From: Clarireedia homoeocarpa
Taxonomy: Eukaryota > Ascomycota > Leotiomycetes > Helotiales > Rutstroemiaceae
Reading direction: 5' to 3'
Assembly: GCA_001465935.1 (NCBI GenBank)
Contig: LNKV01000020.1
Coordinates: 317,252 to 381,251 of the forward strand
Length of the DNA: 64,000 nt
This document shows positions 21,278-34,500 of the stretch, piece after piece. The position numbers were made by a program, and so were the translations under genes. How positions within the stretch are numbered: position 1 is the stretch's first letter; each line of letters opens with the position of its first letter. The notes below the pieces were generated by a model that was given only the letters and a program-made list of their open reading frames with translations, made no database searches and was not told where the DNA came from.

Positions 21278-23000
21278 TCACAAAGCATCCACATCCTCCA
21301 AACTACCCAGCGCTCTCCCCACCAGATGCACACTCCCCGTAATCAACGCACTCGCACCAGTACCACTATCAGCTACTTTCCGGACGTAATCGAATGCATC
21401 CTCGACGGTAGGAAGCACTTGGATATCTGTTTCTGGGTTGCTACCTAGGGAGCGCCATTTCTCTGCGAATGCTTTTTGGAGAGTGAGGTCCGCGACTGTG
21501 GCGCTGTCGTAGGTGTGATTTATGAAATCTGGATAGGGGAGGAGATAGTGTTAGTGAGATACATGAGGGGATCAATATAGTTAGGAGTAGGATTGGAGGT
21601 TTAGGGGAAAGAGTGGGAGGATGAAGGGGTGAGGGATACCTTTTTTGGAAGAATTTGCAGGTTGGATGGAGGTCGTGCAGAATATGACATGGTCGAATTT
21701 AACACTTTCTTGAGTTGCGCTGTGTAGTCCTTCGAGCAATCCAACGGCTTCTCGATGGCCCTGTTGGTTAAATATAAGGATACGTGGACCGGACCTATGT
21801 ATCAAGTTAGTCCTAGCTGCAAGAATTGAAGGATAAAACATACTTCTGAGATACCTCATCGCTGAACCATTTTGCCGCAACTTTTATACTATCAGCCGTA
21901 TGCGCACCATCTAAGTACCAAGTCACATTTCCATCAATTTTCGTTTCGCATCGTCCACGCCAAACAACTTGTTCTAGTGCATCCACAAACTCCTTTGGTA
22001 GAGCATCAGGGGACGTTTTGAAATTAGGATCTAATTTCTTCAACACAGTTTCCGCCAAACAGATAGCTAGACTTGCGTTTCCCCGTTGGAAATCGGCCGC
22101 AGGTTTAATATTCACTGCCATCAACCGCGGATCCAGATCCACGACTCGTAGACTCTTGACTCCTCTATCCATCGCTCTTTGCTCAACTACTTCCATTGCT
22201 TCAGGTGGCTGCCGCACTGTATATGACGGCACACCTGCTTTCTGAATACCGGCTTTATGCCAGGCGATCTTGTCAATGGTTTCACCGAGGGTAAATGTAT
22301 GGTCGATGCCCAACGACGAAATCCCAGTCACAGTAGGGCGATCGACGATATTAGTTGAGTCATACTCCCCACCTACACCGACTTCGTAGATCGCCGCATC
22401 AATGCCTTCTTGCAGGAAGACATGATAAGACATCAATGTTAGATATCTAAAATACACTGGTTTCTCAAAACCACCCGTAGCAGCTGCTGCCGCCTCGAGA
22501 CGATCCCATACCTCAAAGAAGTATTTCGTAAAAAGAGCTGCAGATAACGGAGCAGAATTGATACGGATTCGTTCACGCACAGCAATCAGATGGGGCGAGG
22601 TGAAAAGCCCAACCTTTTTCGGGAGGTCATGTGATTTGCTATGTCTTGCGAGTATGGAATCAACGTATGCGCAGGTCGAGCCTTTGCCTTTCGTGCCGGC
22701 GACGTGGACGATGTTCAATTTTGCGAGGTCGTCTTGCTGGATCTGCATCAGCGAGGCTGGGGGTATCCGAGGGATATAGTAAGGTTACCGTGTATCCAAT
22801 TCGAGTAAGACACTTCCTCATCTCATCGTTGGCGCCTTCGTCAATCCTGATGCCGGCATCCCATCGTTTCTTGAGAACTTCATAGGGCGTTTGAAGAGTA
22901 TTTAAAGCGCCGATGGCATCCTGGATGGTGGTTAGCTAGGGTTATTGGGTGCACAGTCCTGGTGTGGTAGGTATCGCACATCATAGGTTCTTTCTGCCAT
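21278..23000 (-). CDS. folylpolyglutamate synthase paralogue, 485 aa, 5 exons
   Basis: Minus-strand exons are 22980-23000 (seven codons), 22789-22920, 21844-22742, 21640-21794 and 21278-21528; all joins keep frame and carry CTAAC-type branch points where expected. Same family and reaction as the gene at 19099. Motifs: AGTKGKGST (P-loop), TSPHLIAVRERIRI, YEVGVGGEYDSTNIV, SSLGIDHTFTLGET, IAWHKAGIQKAG, then the C-terminal domain with DGAHTADSI and ILIFNQQGHRE, and a final TGSVHLVGRAL block. The N-terminus (MAERTYDDAIGALNTLQ) has no targeting features, so this copy is probably cytosolic. It is about 90 residues shorter than its neighbour, mostly because it lacks the leader and several insertions. 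The two genes are tail to tail, 457 bp apart, with different exon structures, so the duplication is not recent. Confidence 0.94.
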
Positions 23001-24181
23001 GATAGCTAAGTGCCGACGAGCCTGATTGCATCGAGAGATGCGTAGACTTATAGAAAATATCCTCAGTGATTTTATACAAGTTGCATGAGATTTTGTCCAC
23101 ATTCCAAAACTTTTAAGTCGATTTCAGCTCGAGGACTCAGTGATGCAGGCTTTTCGGAGGTTTATCTTCAGGGTCGCTTGGCATCTTTAAAGCGGCTGCG
23201 ATGAGTTGAATGCTTCCTCTTAAAAGCGGCAGTCCTTGGAGTTTTCTACGAGATAGGAGGTGGGGAACCGGCGTTATCCTCCTTTCTACTTGCTCATTTC
23301 AATACATATGGCCAAGTGTAGAGCAAGTCTATAAGGCTGTGGTTTCAACGAAGCGCGATTCTTGGGGATCTATTGTTATGCTGGCAGTGATTGGAAGTGT
23401 GATCCTATATTGTCCCGAGAATCTAGATGGCTATCTGCAGGTACGTGAGCTCATGCATCTCAACGAACCTCGATGTGGCAGCCCTTGACCCTTATCCCAT
23501 GTTCCTCACTTAGATTTAGGTGAACCGTTGTTGCGCAAGATCTCCGAAAGGAAAGTTGAGGAAGGACTAAGTCAATTGGGAGACTTTCATAGCCGTTTCA
23601 CTATGGTCACATTCGTCGATTTTGCAGCAAGAGATAGCAATAATACAGAACGCGCGGGTTTTTATGCCTGATCTAGCAACGATTGAGCCACCACAAAAAT
23701 CCCACCGAGCCCACCAATGTTTATGCACTTCGATGCCCCGCTATGTCATGATTGTACTGTGTACGACTCAATAAGGAGTCGACAAGCGAATCGGGTACTC
23801 CGCACTGAAGTGCCGGTATGGTTCCAGAATTGAACGGGAAATCTTGTACGGGATATCAATCTATCGGACGAATTATAAGATTACCTCACCACTGCTTCAT
23901 GACTCGGGCCGAAAAACTATGCTTGGTACACCGACTATCTCACGAGCAATATCCTATTGTGAAATGAACTGTGCTGTATATACCACCATGATTGTGCCAA
24001 TGAAGTAAGTACACAGGTGGGGTCATCATGGTGTGCTAGCAGGGGAAGCATGCCACTTGCGTAAGCGTTGATGGTACATTAATCACCTTCAATTCTTCAG
24101 GATTTGTTTGAATCCATTCTATTATTCTTCTCAAGTGGGTGAGTGATAGCTGGAAGTGCATCGCCAAGAGTCTTTAAGGAA
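23001..24181. other. divergent intergenic region between FPGS paralogue and MFS transporter
   Basis: About 1.2 kb with the promoters of both genes. A frame at 23210-23488 (+) has a hydrophobic patch but no domain or splice support. I see no repeats. Nothing else recognised. Confidence 0.5.
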
Positions 24182-26050
24182 ATGGGGGACCGCGGGAAAA
24201 TTGCCGATGATAATGTGGTGACCGAAGTGGGTATCTTAGAAGAACCGATGAGTGTGGAGCCGGTAATCGTGAAGGTCGAGACCCGATTTTCGGAGAGGGA
24301 AATGACAATTCGACAAGTTGCTCCTATGGTCATTGTTTTGACCGGTGCTACATTTCTTGTGGTAAGTGCATTGAGAACACTAAAAATGTTCAGCAGCCCT
24401 GACTTTAGGACAGACCACCGCAGCTCAGGCATCTGTGATTATTCTACCGGAAATCGCCAGAGATTTGAATATACCTCAGGCTCGTCAGCAATGGGTATTC
24501 TCATCATATGGTCTTACCTCAGGCGCATTCCTTCTTTTATGGGGAAAACTTGGAGATGTCTACGGAAGAAAGTTACTCTTCATTCTTGGAGCAAGTTTCG
24601 CGGCTGCAACATGTATTGGAACGGCGTTCTCCCCAGTTGAGATTTGTCTCTATATCATGCGAGCTCTACATGGATTGGTATGTGATAGATCATCTCACGA
24701 TCTAAAGCTTGACTGATCATTCTTAGGCATCAGCCGTAACCATCCCTACAGCAATTGGTATCATCGGTCATACAATCCCGCCTGGGCGTGTTAAAAACTA
24801 TTGTTTTGCATTCTACTCAGGTGGAGCTCCAGTTGGGCAAGTCACAGGAAACATTATGGTATGCAGCAGCCAGGTGTATGAAAGTAGTATCGCAAATCTA
24901 ACAGAACTTCAAGGGCGGAATCATCGCTCAATGGGCAAGTTGGAAGGTTGTCTTCTTCGTGATTGCAGGGGCTTCCCTCACCGTTGCTGTGACGGCCATA
25001 TTCGTCATTCCCAAGGAGCTACCGCGAGGTAACGAAGAAGATTCCATCCGTGCATCCGGGGTAGATTGGCTAGGCGCCTTTCTTTTCACATCTGGATTGC
25101 TCTTATTGCTAGTTGGTCTATCTGAAGGTGGATCTGCCGGATGGGATTCAGCCTCAGTAATTGCCATCATAGTCGTCTCTGTTTGTCTTCTCGTCGTCTT
25201 TATATTTTGGGAGCGTCATCGAGAAGCCAAGACAACACACGAGCCGCTGATGAGAGTATCAACATTCCAGAACGCAAGATTCTCAATCGCCATGATCATA
25301 GTCACTCTTTTTTCTGCAAGTCTCACAAACTTTTGCATATATACTACATATTAGTGAGTTTCTGGGCTCTAGATCAAATAACACTTCTAACATCGTCCCG
25401 CAGTTATCAGAACTTTCAGCTCCTTGATCCTATACAAACCGCACTACGATACATCCCCCTAGGAGTATTTGGAAGTACGTATACTTTTTTCTCTAGAACT
25501 ATAAGCTAACATACGCACAGTACTTACCACGATTTGTTCTGGCTATCTGCTCGCCCGCATAAAAGGCAACTACATCCTCAGTTTCGGACTCACCTCCGCC
25601 CTAATTGCCAATCTTCTATTCGCCGTTCCAATACCCCCCTCAACAACTTATTTCGCATATGGTTTCCCGGCCATGGTACTCACCGCATTCGGCGCCGATA
25701 CTATCTACCCCTGTCTTGGTCTCTTCACCACCCAAACACTTCCTCGTAAAGACCAGTCCGTCGCAGGGGCCATGTTCCAGACAATGGCGGCTATCGGCAG
25801 AGCGATTCCGCTCCCGATAACTACCGTCATTCAGGAGACTGTGCAGCAGAAAGAGTTGCGGCAGGGAAAATCTCAGCTGTATGCCTATCTGCAGGGACTC
25901 AGGGCTGCAGAATGGTTCTGCGTTGCGTGTATGGCGACTTCGCTGGCGCTGGCTGTGGTGGGTTTGAGGAATATTGGTAAGATTGGTTTGCTGAAGAAGC
26001 TGGGTATGGTGGAGCCGAAGGTGGAGGAGAAGAAAGATGACCAAGTATGA
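24182..26050 (+). CDS. MFS drug/H+ antiporter-type transporter (DHA2-like), 541 aa, 6 exons
   Basis: Plasma-membrane secondary exporter of the major facilitator superfamily. Exons are 24182-24361, 24414-24677, 24727-24858, 24905-25353, 25404-25474 and 25521-26050; all joins keep frame. The N-terminal 45 residues are cytosolic and charged. Hydrophobic segments follow from MVIVLTGATFLV onward; I estimate 12-14. The loop-2/3 signature reads GKLGDVYGRK (residues near 100), and the motif region ARDLNIPQARQQWVFSSYGL is typical of the 14-TM DHA2 group that includes fungal aminotriazole/toxin exporters. A central loop (LPRGNEEDSIRASGVDWLG) divides the two halves. The C-terminus is basic then acidic. 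The first codon is taken as ATG 24182 (MGDRGKIADD); the frame extends upstream only from a GTG. Substrate cannot be inferred. The frame is intact. Confidence 0.92.
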
Positions 26051-26673
26051 TGGATTGTGTAAGACTTAGGGATTAGGAAATTTAGGAGCTTGAAACTCTA
26101 GATGGGAGAGCAGTCTAAGAAGTCGGTATGTATAGATTCTTGACGTGCAAAGGACACTACAACAATGAAATACATGATTCATTGTAATATTATATTTTTA
26201 AGTACAACGGTTTGAGCTTCTGTGTTCGGCTGTCGTCGCTGTTTTACACAGCCTACCAGTAGCTCACGTGACCGCACAAACCTTAACTTTCTAATCCCAA
26301 AAACCTACATTCCCAGAAATCCTCCACCAACATGTTGGTCAAATTCCAGTAAAGACATTCTCAAACGCTTCAGAATGCTCTGAGAAGATGCAATGACAAC
26401 AGTAAATTACTCAAGGAAAGGGAGAAGGAGGTGCTCAGTATAACGAATTGGAAATCGAATTATACGGTTTCGCCTCTTACCAACAGAATCCGAAACAAAA
26501 TGTATATTATTCTTAGTTGAATTTATATGCATGATATGGTACAACATTGTGACTTTGCTTTCGTGTTTGCAGTTACGAGGATTTCATGGTTAGATTTGAC
26601 TGCCATTTTTGCTTCGTGATTGAGTGACTAGTGCTCCTGGACAGTTTCCCAAGAAATTATTCGCGGAATAATT
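26051..26673. other. 3' flank of MFS gene, nothing recognised
   Basis: About 620 bases with no open frame, lying between the MFS stop codon and the target-site duplication of the large transposon. GC drops sharply at about 26.8 kb, where the mutated transposon begins. Confidence 0.6.
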
Positions 26674-26677
26674 TATG

Positions 26678-26862
26678 TGTTCCGGTCCGTACGCCAATTT
26701 CCTCATTTCCCCAATGGACTACGTCCATTGGCCAATGGACTAGTTCATTGACCAATAAACTGGATTAGCGTATAGACTAGTCTATTAGCCAATGGATATA
26801 GTCGGCGCTCTAATATAATACTATTTGCTAATAGACTTAGTCTACTTATCAATACCCTAAAG
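26678..26862. repeat. left terminal inverted repeat of the DNA transposon
   Basis: Pairs with 38570-38735. The repeat is itself built of short palindromic units of the type CCAATGGACTACGTCCATTGG and AATAGACTAGTCTATT, i.e. nested self-complementary blocks. The left copy carries about 20 extra bases. The right end of the 6.4-6.85 kb fragment is related. Confidence 0.75.
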
Positions 26863-27060
26863 TGGGTAGTATCTATTATACAAATATATACTTTTAATAG
26901 CTGATAATAATTGAAAATCTTTCTTTCTTCTATACTATACTATTTGAATATTATTATAGTTAATATAACCTCGTTAACGTCTCTCTAAATATCCTAGATT
27001 ATTGATAACTTTCTTAGGGAGATTAGAAATAAGTTTATAGATATAATCTAAAATAAGAAA

Positions 27061-28653
27061 TATAAATACAAAGATCGATTATTTACTTATAAGTAGATTG
27101 AGATATAGTTTTATCTAGATAGACTTGATCGGCTAGTATTAACTTAAACTAACTATAATATTAAGTACTTTGCTAAGACAAAGTATATACTAGTTAATCG
27201 ATATCTCTATTATAAACTCGAAGAAAAATATACTAAATCTCGATATACTATATCTCTAAATAAAGTATTCGAAATGATTAAGAATAAATATCTCAGATTA
27301 TATTATATTAGAAAGGATAAGTTTTATTATAAAATATACTAACAGTTTTATAAGATTAAAAAAAAGAAATATATTTAGATAGTATAATATTATTAGTATT
27401 ATATATTTAATTATATAAATTAGAGTAAATATCTACTTTAGTTAATTAAGGTCTTTAAGATATAAGAATATATATAAGTAGATCTTATTGATATAAGATA
27501 TACTTCTAATAGAAGGTATACTTAGATCTATTATATAAAGGATTATTATAGTAAGTTTACTTAGTTTTATACTTTAGAGAGTAAATATACAGAAAGTATT
27601 ACTAACTACTTAGTTCTCTTTATTTAAGTATTTTACTTTTTTAAGATCCTATAATATAATAATAATAAGAAGTTTAAAAAAATAGTCTTAATTTTACTTT
27701 GTAAATATAAAATTAAGTTTATTAATAGTATATTTTATATACTTTAAATTTAAAAGCTAGTTGAATAGGCTAATAAAGTAGTAGAGTATAAAATTACTAT
27801 ATAGAAAGTAGATAATAATAGTATTATATAGAAATTAGTATTATCTAAAATATATATATCTATAAACAAGTAATATTATTTTGCTATTAAAGCTTGTTTA
27901 TAGTAAGTAATATTCTATAATAGAACTATATCTATATAGTTGATAGCTAAGAAATAGCGACTTGATTTTAGAATTATATATAAAAGTAGTTCGATTCTAA
28001 TTAAGTAAATATTAAAGGAAATACTCTAAATACTCTAAATACCTCAAGTACTTTAAGTACTTTAAATAATAACTATTACAATTCTTTCAAGTTCTAGTTC
28101 TAACTTATCTAAGTTACTAGCCGATTATCAAGTAGATCTTCAAGTTTAAATTGAGAATAAGGAGATAATATATATTATAAAAAGTAATCTTCTTAAAAGG
28201 ATTATTAACCTAGTTCTCTAAGATATATATTTAGTAACTATTAAAAGTAAGAAGTTGATAATAGCTAAATATACTAAGTAGTAGAAGATTAAAGAGTTTA
28301 TAATAAAAGATATAGTCTTTTTAAACCTCTTTAAAAGTATATATATAAGTACTAATAATCAATAAGTTTTTATTAAAATACTAGTTATAGAGTATTCTTA
28401 TAAATATCGGATTTAGACTAAGTTCGGGGTTATCAAGAATCTGATCTTTATTAAAAAGCTAAATAGACTATTTAGTTTAGTTATAAAAAGAATAAATATT
28501 TAGAGGCCTAGAATAAAGATACTTCTAAGTATAATAGTAAAGAAGATATTAATATCTAATAGAGTAGTAGTATTATATAAATATAAAAAGTTATATATTA
28601 TTAAGAAGTATAACTACTAGAAGAATAAATATAAATACTTAGTATACTATTAT
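27061..28653 (+). pseudogene. transposase relic: integrase core (rve-like) domain, 5' part
   Basis: In a single frame, interrupted only by nonsense codons, the three acidic positions of an integrase catalytic core can be located. The first Asp codon is GAT at 27481 (in VDLID). The second position is at 27658, where the Asp codon has become AAT, followed by NNKKF in place of the DNGxEF consensus. The Glu codon is GAA at 27763 (in LVEQAN-type context, with the Gln codon now TAG). Spacing is 58 and 34 intervening residues, matching D,D-35-E. Between them lie IYYIKDYYSKF and LFI..FYFFKIL, which fit the KRBA2/Ginger style of integrase. The frame stays in register for several hundred bases with no indels. 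The Copia element at 28654 separates this part from the C-terminus (38379-38542). Confidence 0.75.
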
Positions 28654-29017
28654 TATCACGGTTTAAATAATAGCTAGGTATATAATAGTAATTAAAGATA
28701 TAATTAATTGATCTCCCCTCTCTTCTTGAGATTCTCAGTCTTATTTATAAAGATTAGTGAGAATCTTAAGTTGAGGAGAGTAGTTCTATCTGATTCTACA
28801 ATTTATAAAGGAAATATAGATAAAGATCGTGATATATTAATAAAGGTTCTAAGTAGTATACTAAGATTACCGATCTTTAGTAATATCACGATACGGATTA
28901 TAAGCTTCGGCTTTATAGTTTTAAAGATCAGTTTATAAGAGCTGACTATATATATACTTGATCAAGTGATTAGTTCCACTTTATAATTATATATACTATA
29001 TAGATCTTTCTGTAATA
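28654..29017 (-). repeat. LTR (3' LTR of the Copia element)
   Basis: 364 bp, direct repeat of 37936-38378. Differences between the two LTRs are almost all C/T or G/A, as expected if they were identical at insertion and then mutated by RIP. An open frame of 76 codons (28708-28938) is accidental and has a counterpart in the other LTR. Confidence 0.88.
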
Positions 29018-31599
29018 TACCCTTTAGCTCTAGTATTGAACTGTAAAGAATAAGGAAAGTTTTAAATAAATGAAATATTAAGTATATTTGTAATTAACCT
29101 TTATAACTTGTTTGTTTGAGATTATATTATAATTATTGTTTGAAGTGTTTTAAATAACAGGTATAAGTAGTTGTAATATTTACTTCCTTTATATTACTTC
29201 TAGTTATATAATTTCTTATTAATTTGATAATCAGAGTTTATTCTTATATAAGTTTAGAGAATAAATAAATAGATAATCCTATTAGTTTATATTAAGTAGA
29301 TTGTATATTGTTTACTAAGATTAGTAATCCTCTTAAGTAACTATTTAATAATAGAGTATTTCGAAATTCTAATTAGTATCAACTAGCTAAAGTATAGTTG
29401 ACCTAGTGAATATTTGTTTTTAGTTAGATCAGATTATTTTAGATAATTGTTTTTATTATTATTACCTTAATTAGGTATAATCGTTAGTGAATTTCTATAA
29501 TAATAAAGTTTAAAGTGATTATTTCAAGATATATATATTTGAATTACTTCTTCTTATTTATATTATATAATAGCAATATCAGTAGTAATAATAATACTTT
29601 CTATTTATTCTTCCTATAACTTGTACTTTCTATCTTATTTTATTTTCTAATTTTCACTATATCTAAATATAATCGTACTCTATTAGGTAAGTAAAGTGAT
29701 AGTAAGGATAGATACAACAACTTCTATTAAGTTAGTTATAGATTTCGCTATAGTTATACTTATAAAATAATAATTCTAGTTAATCAATTATATACTCGAT
29801 AAACTGCTTATTAAACTTATTAATAGTACGATAATATATAATCTTCTCTTTCTACTTAGGCGGGTAGTAAGTTCGATCTTTTCAGTTTTAATCTCTTTAT
29901 TCTTAATTATAAAAATCAAGTATTTTTAATTGAGACTGATACTATTATTGTAGATATTATTTATTTTTTATTACTAGTAAGTTTCGAATTCTTTTTACTT
30001 TTTTGATCTCTTTACCCTCTAGTTACTAATTATTTTTATAATTGATTTTCAGATCCTATCTCCTCGAACTCGGTCTATATAAATCGCTTTTCCTAATCTT
30101 TGTTTAAGTAGGACTTCTATATATTCTCTAATTACTTTGTATAAAGATCTTTTAAGTTTATCTCCTTTTTACTAATCTTTCTTACTAGAGATAGTTTCTA
30201 GCTTTTAAGAAGATAATTCTCCCTTTGTTGATTAGAGTAGGCAATCGCCTACTCTATCTTAGAGTTTACGATATCTACTATCTTTATCTAATTCTCGCAG
30301 GTCTCTAGTTGATATTCAAATATACAACCTTGTTATATCTTATACTTCTTATAAAGTTCTATATTCTCGAGCTTGTAGTTCTATTCAGTTACAGATTCCT
30401 ACTAGTTTTCCTTGGATATTTATAAGATATACTATTTCTATTTATAGACTTTTGCTACTAGATTTATAAACTAGGTCTGGTTCTAATAGATACTATAAAC
30501 TAGGTCGACCGATTTTACACTTCTTGAACTTACAAGCCTCTTATAATCTTATATTTAATATATATCTAATATAGTATCCGGCTCCTCTTCTAGTTCGATC
30601 TCAGACTCTATAGTATAAAAGTCGAACGATTATTCTTTTATCTGACTTTTATATATCTTATAGAGAAACTTATATAGAAGCTAGCTAAATCGGTTTACTT
30701 AGTAACCGACTTATTATTCCGACTAATACTTAGATTACTTTTTTACACAACTTGCTAAAGTCGTTTAGTAAAGGTACTAAGACTCCTTAAGGATATACTT
30801 AGGATTGTTATAACTTCTGGAATTATAGTAATCGTTGTTATATTCCTTATCTTAATTGTATTCGAAGTGCTTTGTATAGTCTTAGTAAAGGGTATTGCTA
30901 TAATTATATAAATACTAGGAAGTCAAGTTGTTATTAAGGTTGTTAGACAAAGAAGTATCGTTCTATCCCCAAAGTTTTAATACTAATTACTAAGAAGTTA
31001 CTGGCGTTGTCCGAGTTAAAAGGTCCTAGTAAGGTAAGTTTCCTTTTATTATTTCTATAATTAACTTAATATCGGGTCTTTAGGATTTGAAAGATATAAG
31101 GAAGTTTTTCAGAATATTAGCTAAGATATATAATTTAGAGGGTTGTCTTGTAGATCAGCTTTCTAATAAAGAGGATAATAGTTAGAAAGGTAATAAGGAT
31201 AAAGAGGATAAAGAGGATAATAAGAATAGTAATAATAAGAATAATAATCTATTTATTTTATCTAGTTCTCGTTGTACTCGCTTTTAAAGTCTAAGTCAGA
31301 TTAGTTGTTCTAATCCTCCTATTACTTCTTAGAAGTCTTCCTATAGTAGAGTAACCTTTATACCTCGCGTTAGTATAATTAGTACTCCTCTAAATACTCT
31401 TTCTACTACTACTTTTATATATTATTTTAGATTATCTAGTCGTTCTTAATCTATTCTCGAGGTAGCTTTATAAACTCCTTGTTACTTTGTAACTCTGTTT
31501 TATACTATATCTTATAAGTCTTTAATATATATATAAAGCTTTAATACTCGAAGTAGTTATCCGAGAGTTCTAGATATTCGTGATTTTCTAAATAGATAT

Positions 31600-34500
31600 A
31601 GGTCTTTTATATACTAATCTTTATATCGAAATATCGACTACTTAGTTCGTTTTTAAAGTTTCTCTACTACTTCGGATTCGTTTATAAGTCGTATTAAGAC
31701 TTGTATAATAGTATTCAGGAAGTTAGTTATATCTGGGTTTTCAGAAGAGGTAATTAAGCGATTGTTCTATATTAAGATAAAGTAAATATTAGATAATAGC
31801 GAGATAACTAAATAAGAGTATTTAAAGTATATTTAGATAGTTTAAAAGTAGTTAATTAAGTATATATTAAGTTTAATACCTTTTGTATAAACTTATAATA
31901 AATATTTAAAATACTTTAAATAAATAGTTAAGGATATTGTAAGGTCAACTCTACTTTATATTAATTAGTGATTCTATTATATAAATAGTTTAGGATTATC
32001 TATTTATCAGCTATATTTCCTACGCTATTTATCTATATCGACAATTATATTAAATTGAATTTCTAGATATCGTAGAAAGATTAGTTTAAAGAAAGATTCT
32101 TACTAAGCGAGTTAGCTGTTTTTTAGAAGATTATCTATTTTAATCTCACTCTACTTTATATTTTAAGATTGAATTATTAGTAAGTTTTACTTATAAAAAG
32201 AAACGATAAATAAAAAAGTAACTTTCAAAAAGTATTTTATAAAGTTTTAACTATTATATTTAATTTCTTGATCTTGTCTCTTATATCTTGTAGGTTCAGG
32301 TGAGTATAGAAGTGTTCAAACTATTACTATATAAGATTCTTAATAAGGCTATTAGTAAGTATATCCTTTATAGGTAGATAGGTAATATCAAACGATTTCT
32401 TCGAATGTTTTTATCTTAACTATATATTTTAGATATTGATATATCTAAACTTAGTAGATATTCTTTTATTCTTATTTATAACTAATCTTATTATTTATAT
32501 ATTATTGTAATAAATAGTAATCAGTTCAAGTATAGCTAGTTCGAGTTTTTTTAACAGTTTATTTATTACTACGGTTTCCTTTGTAATTCTTTCTATACTA
32601 AGTAGTTTAGCTTCAATTGTAGATATTATTATAGTATCTTGCTTTGATACTTTCTAGATAATTAGTCTACTATATAATAATATTATATACTTTTAAGAAG
32701 ATCGCCTTGTTTTATTATTATTAGTAAATAATATATCTGATATTATAAGTAGTTAGGATAAGTAATCTATATTATACTTAATAGTAAAATATCTTATTCT
32801 TTATAAGTAACTGATATAGTAATCTACTATTTTCAAGTGATCTTCTAATAGATTAATAAGGAAATAAAACAATTGTGATATAGTGAACGTGATATTTATA
32901 TAGAAGGTAATTATTGTATATAGAATTGATCTAACTTTTTCTTGATATTTTTTGACTATTGATCTTATTATATTATCTTTATTCTTCTTAAATTCTATAA
33001 TCGGAAGTAGAGTACTTGTAGGTTTGTTACTAATAAGATTAAACTTTTTAACGATCTTTTTAATATAGGTATTATAGACTAACTATAGTTTTTTCTAAGA
33101 TCGGTTTTTGATAATCCGAATTTCTAGGAACTATTCTATATTGCCTATCTCATATAGTTTATATACGGATCGGATCCTATTAATAATTCTCTCAATTTCC
33201 TTAATATATTTCTTATTATAAATAACTTGAATATTATTTATAAAGAAGAGTACTAATATCTTGTAATTCTTAGTAATAAGTATATAAGGTTTATTTGAGT
33301 ATAACTTTATTTCTAATCTAACTAAAGTCTTAGTAAAATCTTTAAACTAAATTACTAGTAAGTCTTATAAGTTATAGAGGGTATAGTTAATAATTATAAT
33401 TATACCTTCTATTTTATAACTATCTAGTAAGTAATATACAACTAGTTTACTACTTAGGTTATATAGTATATTTATAAAAGTATTTACTATATCGAACTGC
33501 TTAGTTTTAAGATCAAATTTAGCTATTATAGTTATAATAATATAAAAGGAATAAGAAGTGAGTATTATAGTATAAGTTGATTCGATTATATTTTTCGTTT
33601 ATAAATCTTCTTTTATTATAAGTCGCGATCTATACTTCGTGATATACTTATCCTAATTAGTTTTGTATATAAAGACCTATTTTAAAAAGATTAGTTTAAT
33701 CTTTATTAAGCTTTTTAGTATTTCCCTCTATATATTCTAAGCTCTAAGATTATTAATCTCTTTATTATAATCAGCTTTAAATACTGATTCTATTAAGTAT
33801 ATATCTAAGTCTCGGTAATATTTAAGTAATTTAGCTATTTAGCTTTTATGAATTTTAGGTAACTATAGTAGTTCTATTATAAGTTTTTTTAGTTTAATTA
33901 TAATCGCAGTTACTACTATATTATAAAGTGTTATAAATTTATCTTACTCTTTGTTTCTATTTATATCTAGTTGATTAGGCTAGAATATATTATAGAAATC
34001 GTTGAGCTTCTTACTACCTCTCGAAGATAATTAAGTAATAATTATTCTAATAAATATATTAACGATTTTCCTATTATATCTTGAGTAAAGTCGTTTCTGT
34101 TACTTAGTATTGTATATTGAGATTTGATTTAGTTGATAGGAAAAAAGACTAATATCTTGATTATTTAGTCTTCTATTTACTCTTCTAGCTAGGACTTCGA
34201 TCGCGAATCTTAGTCTCTTAAATAGATAACTCTCTTTATCTAATAAGTTAGTTAATTAAGAGATTTCTATTTATATTAGAGTAGTTTCAATCTCTTTCTA
34301 TTTATACTACCGAATACTGTCGTATAGAGTATATATAAGATTATATAGAGCGTCTTTAATCTATAGAGGTATAGACTTAACGATATCTTCTTTTGAACTT
34401 TCTTTGTATTTTTTATAGAGTATATCGATAGTATTAGTATAATTATAATCTATTTTACTTTTAAGTTTATTGATCTTTTCAGTTATTAATAAAGTAGGTA

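Noticed and set aside
23210..23488. 92-codon frame with a hydrophobic patch
   Set aside because: It lies in a divergent promoter region, has no domain, no splice context and no paralogue in the window.
24143..24181. Upstream extension of the MFS transporter
   Set aside because: The extension begins with GTG, not ATG; the first ATG in frame is 24182 and gives a normal cytosolic N-terminus.
28708..28938. Open frames inside the two LTRs (28708-28938 and 38068-38277)
   Set aside because: They are on opposite strands of the same repeat, not conserved between copies, and lack coding character; they only survive because LTRs have few potential stops there.
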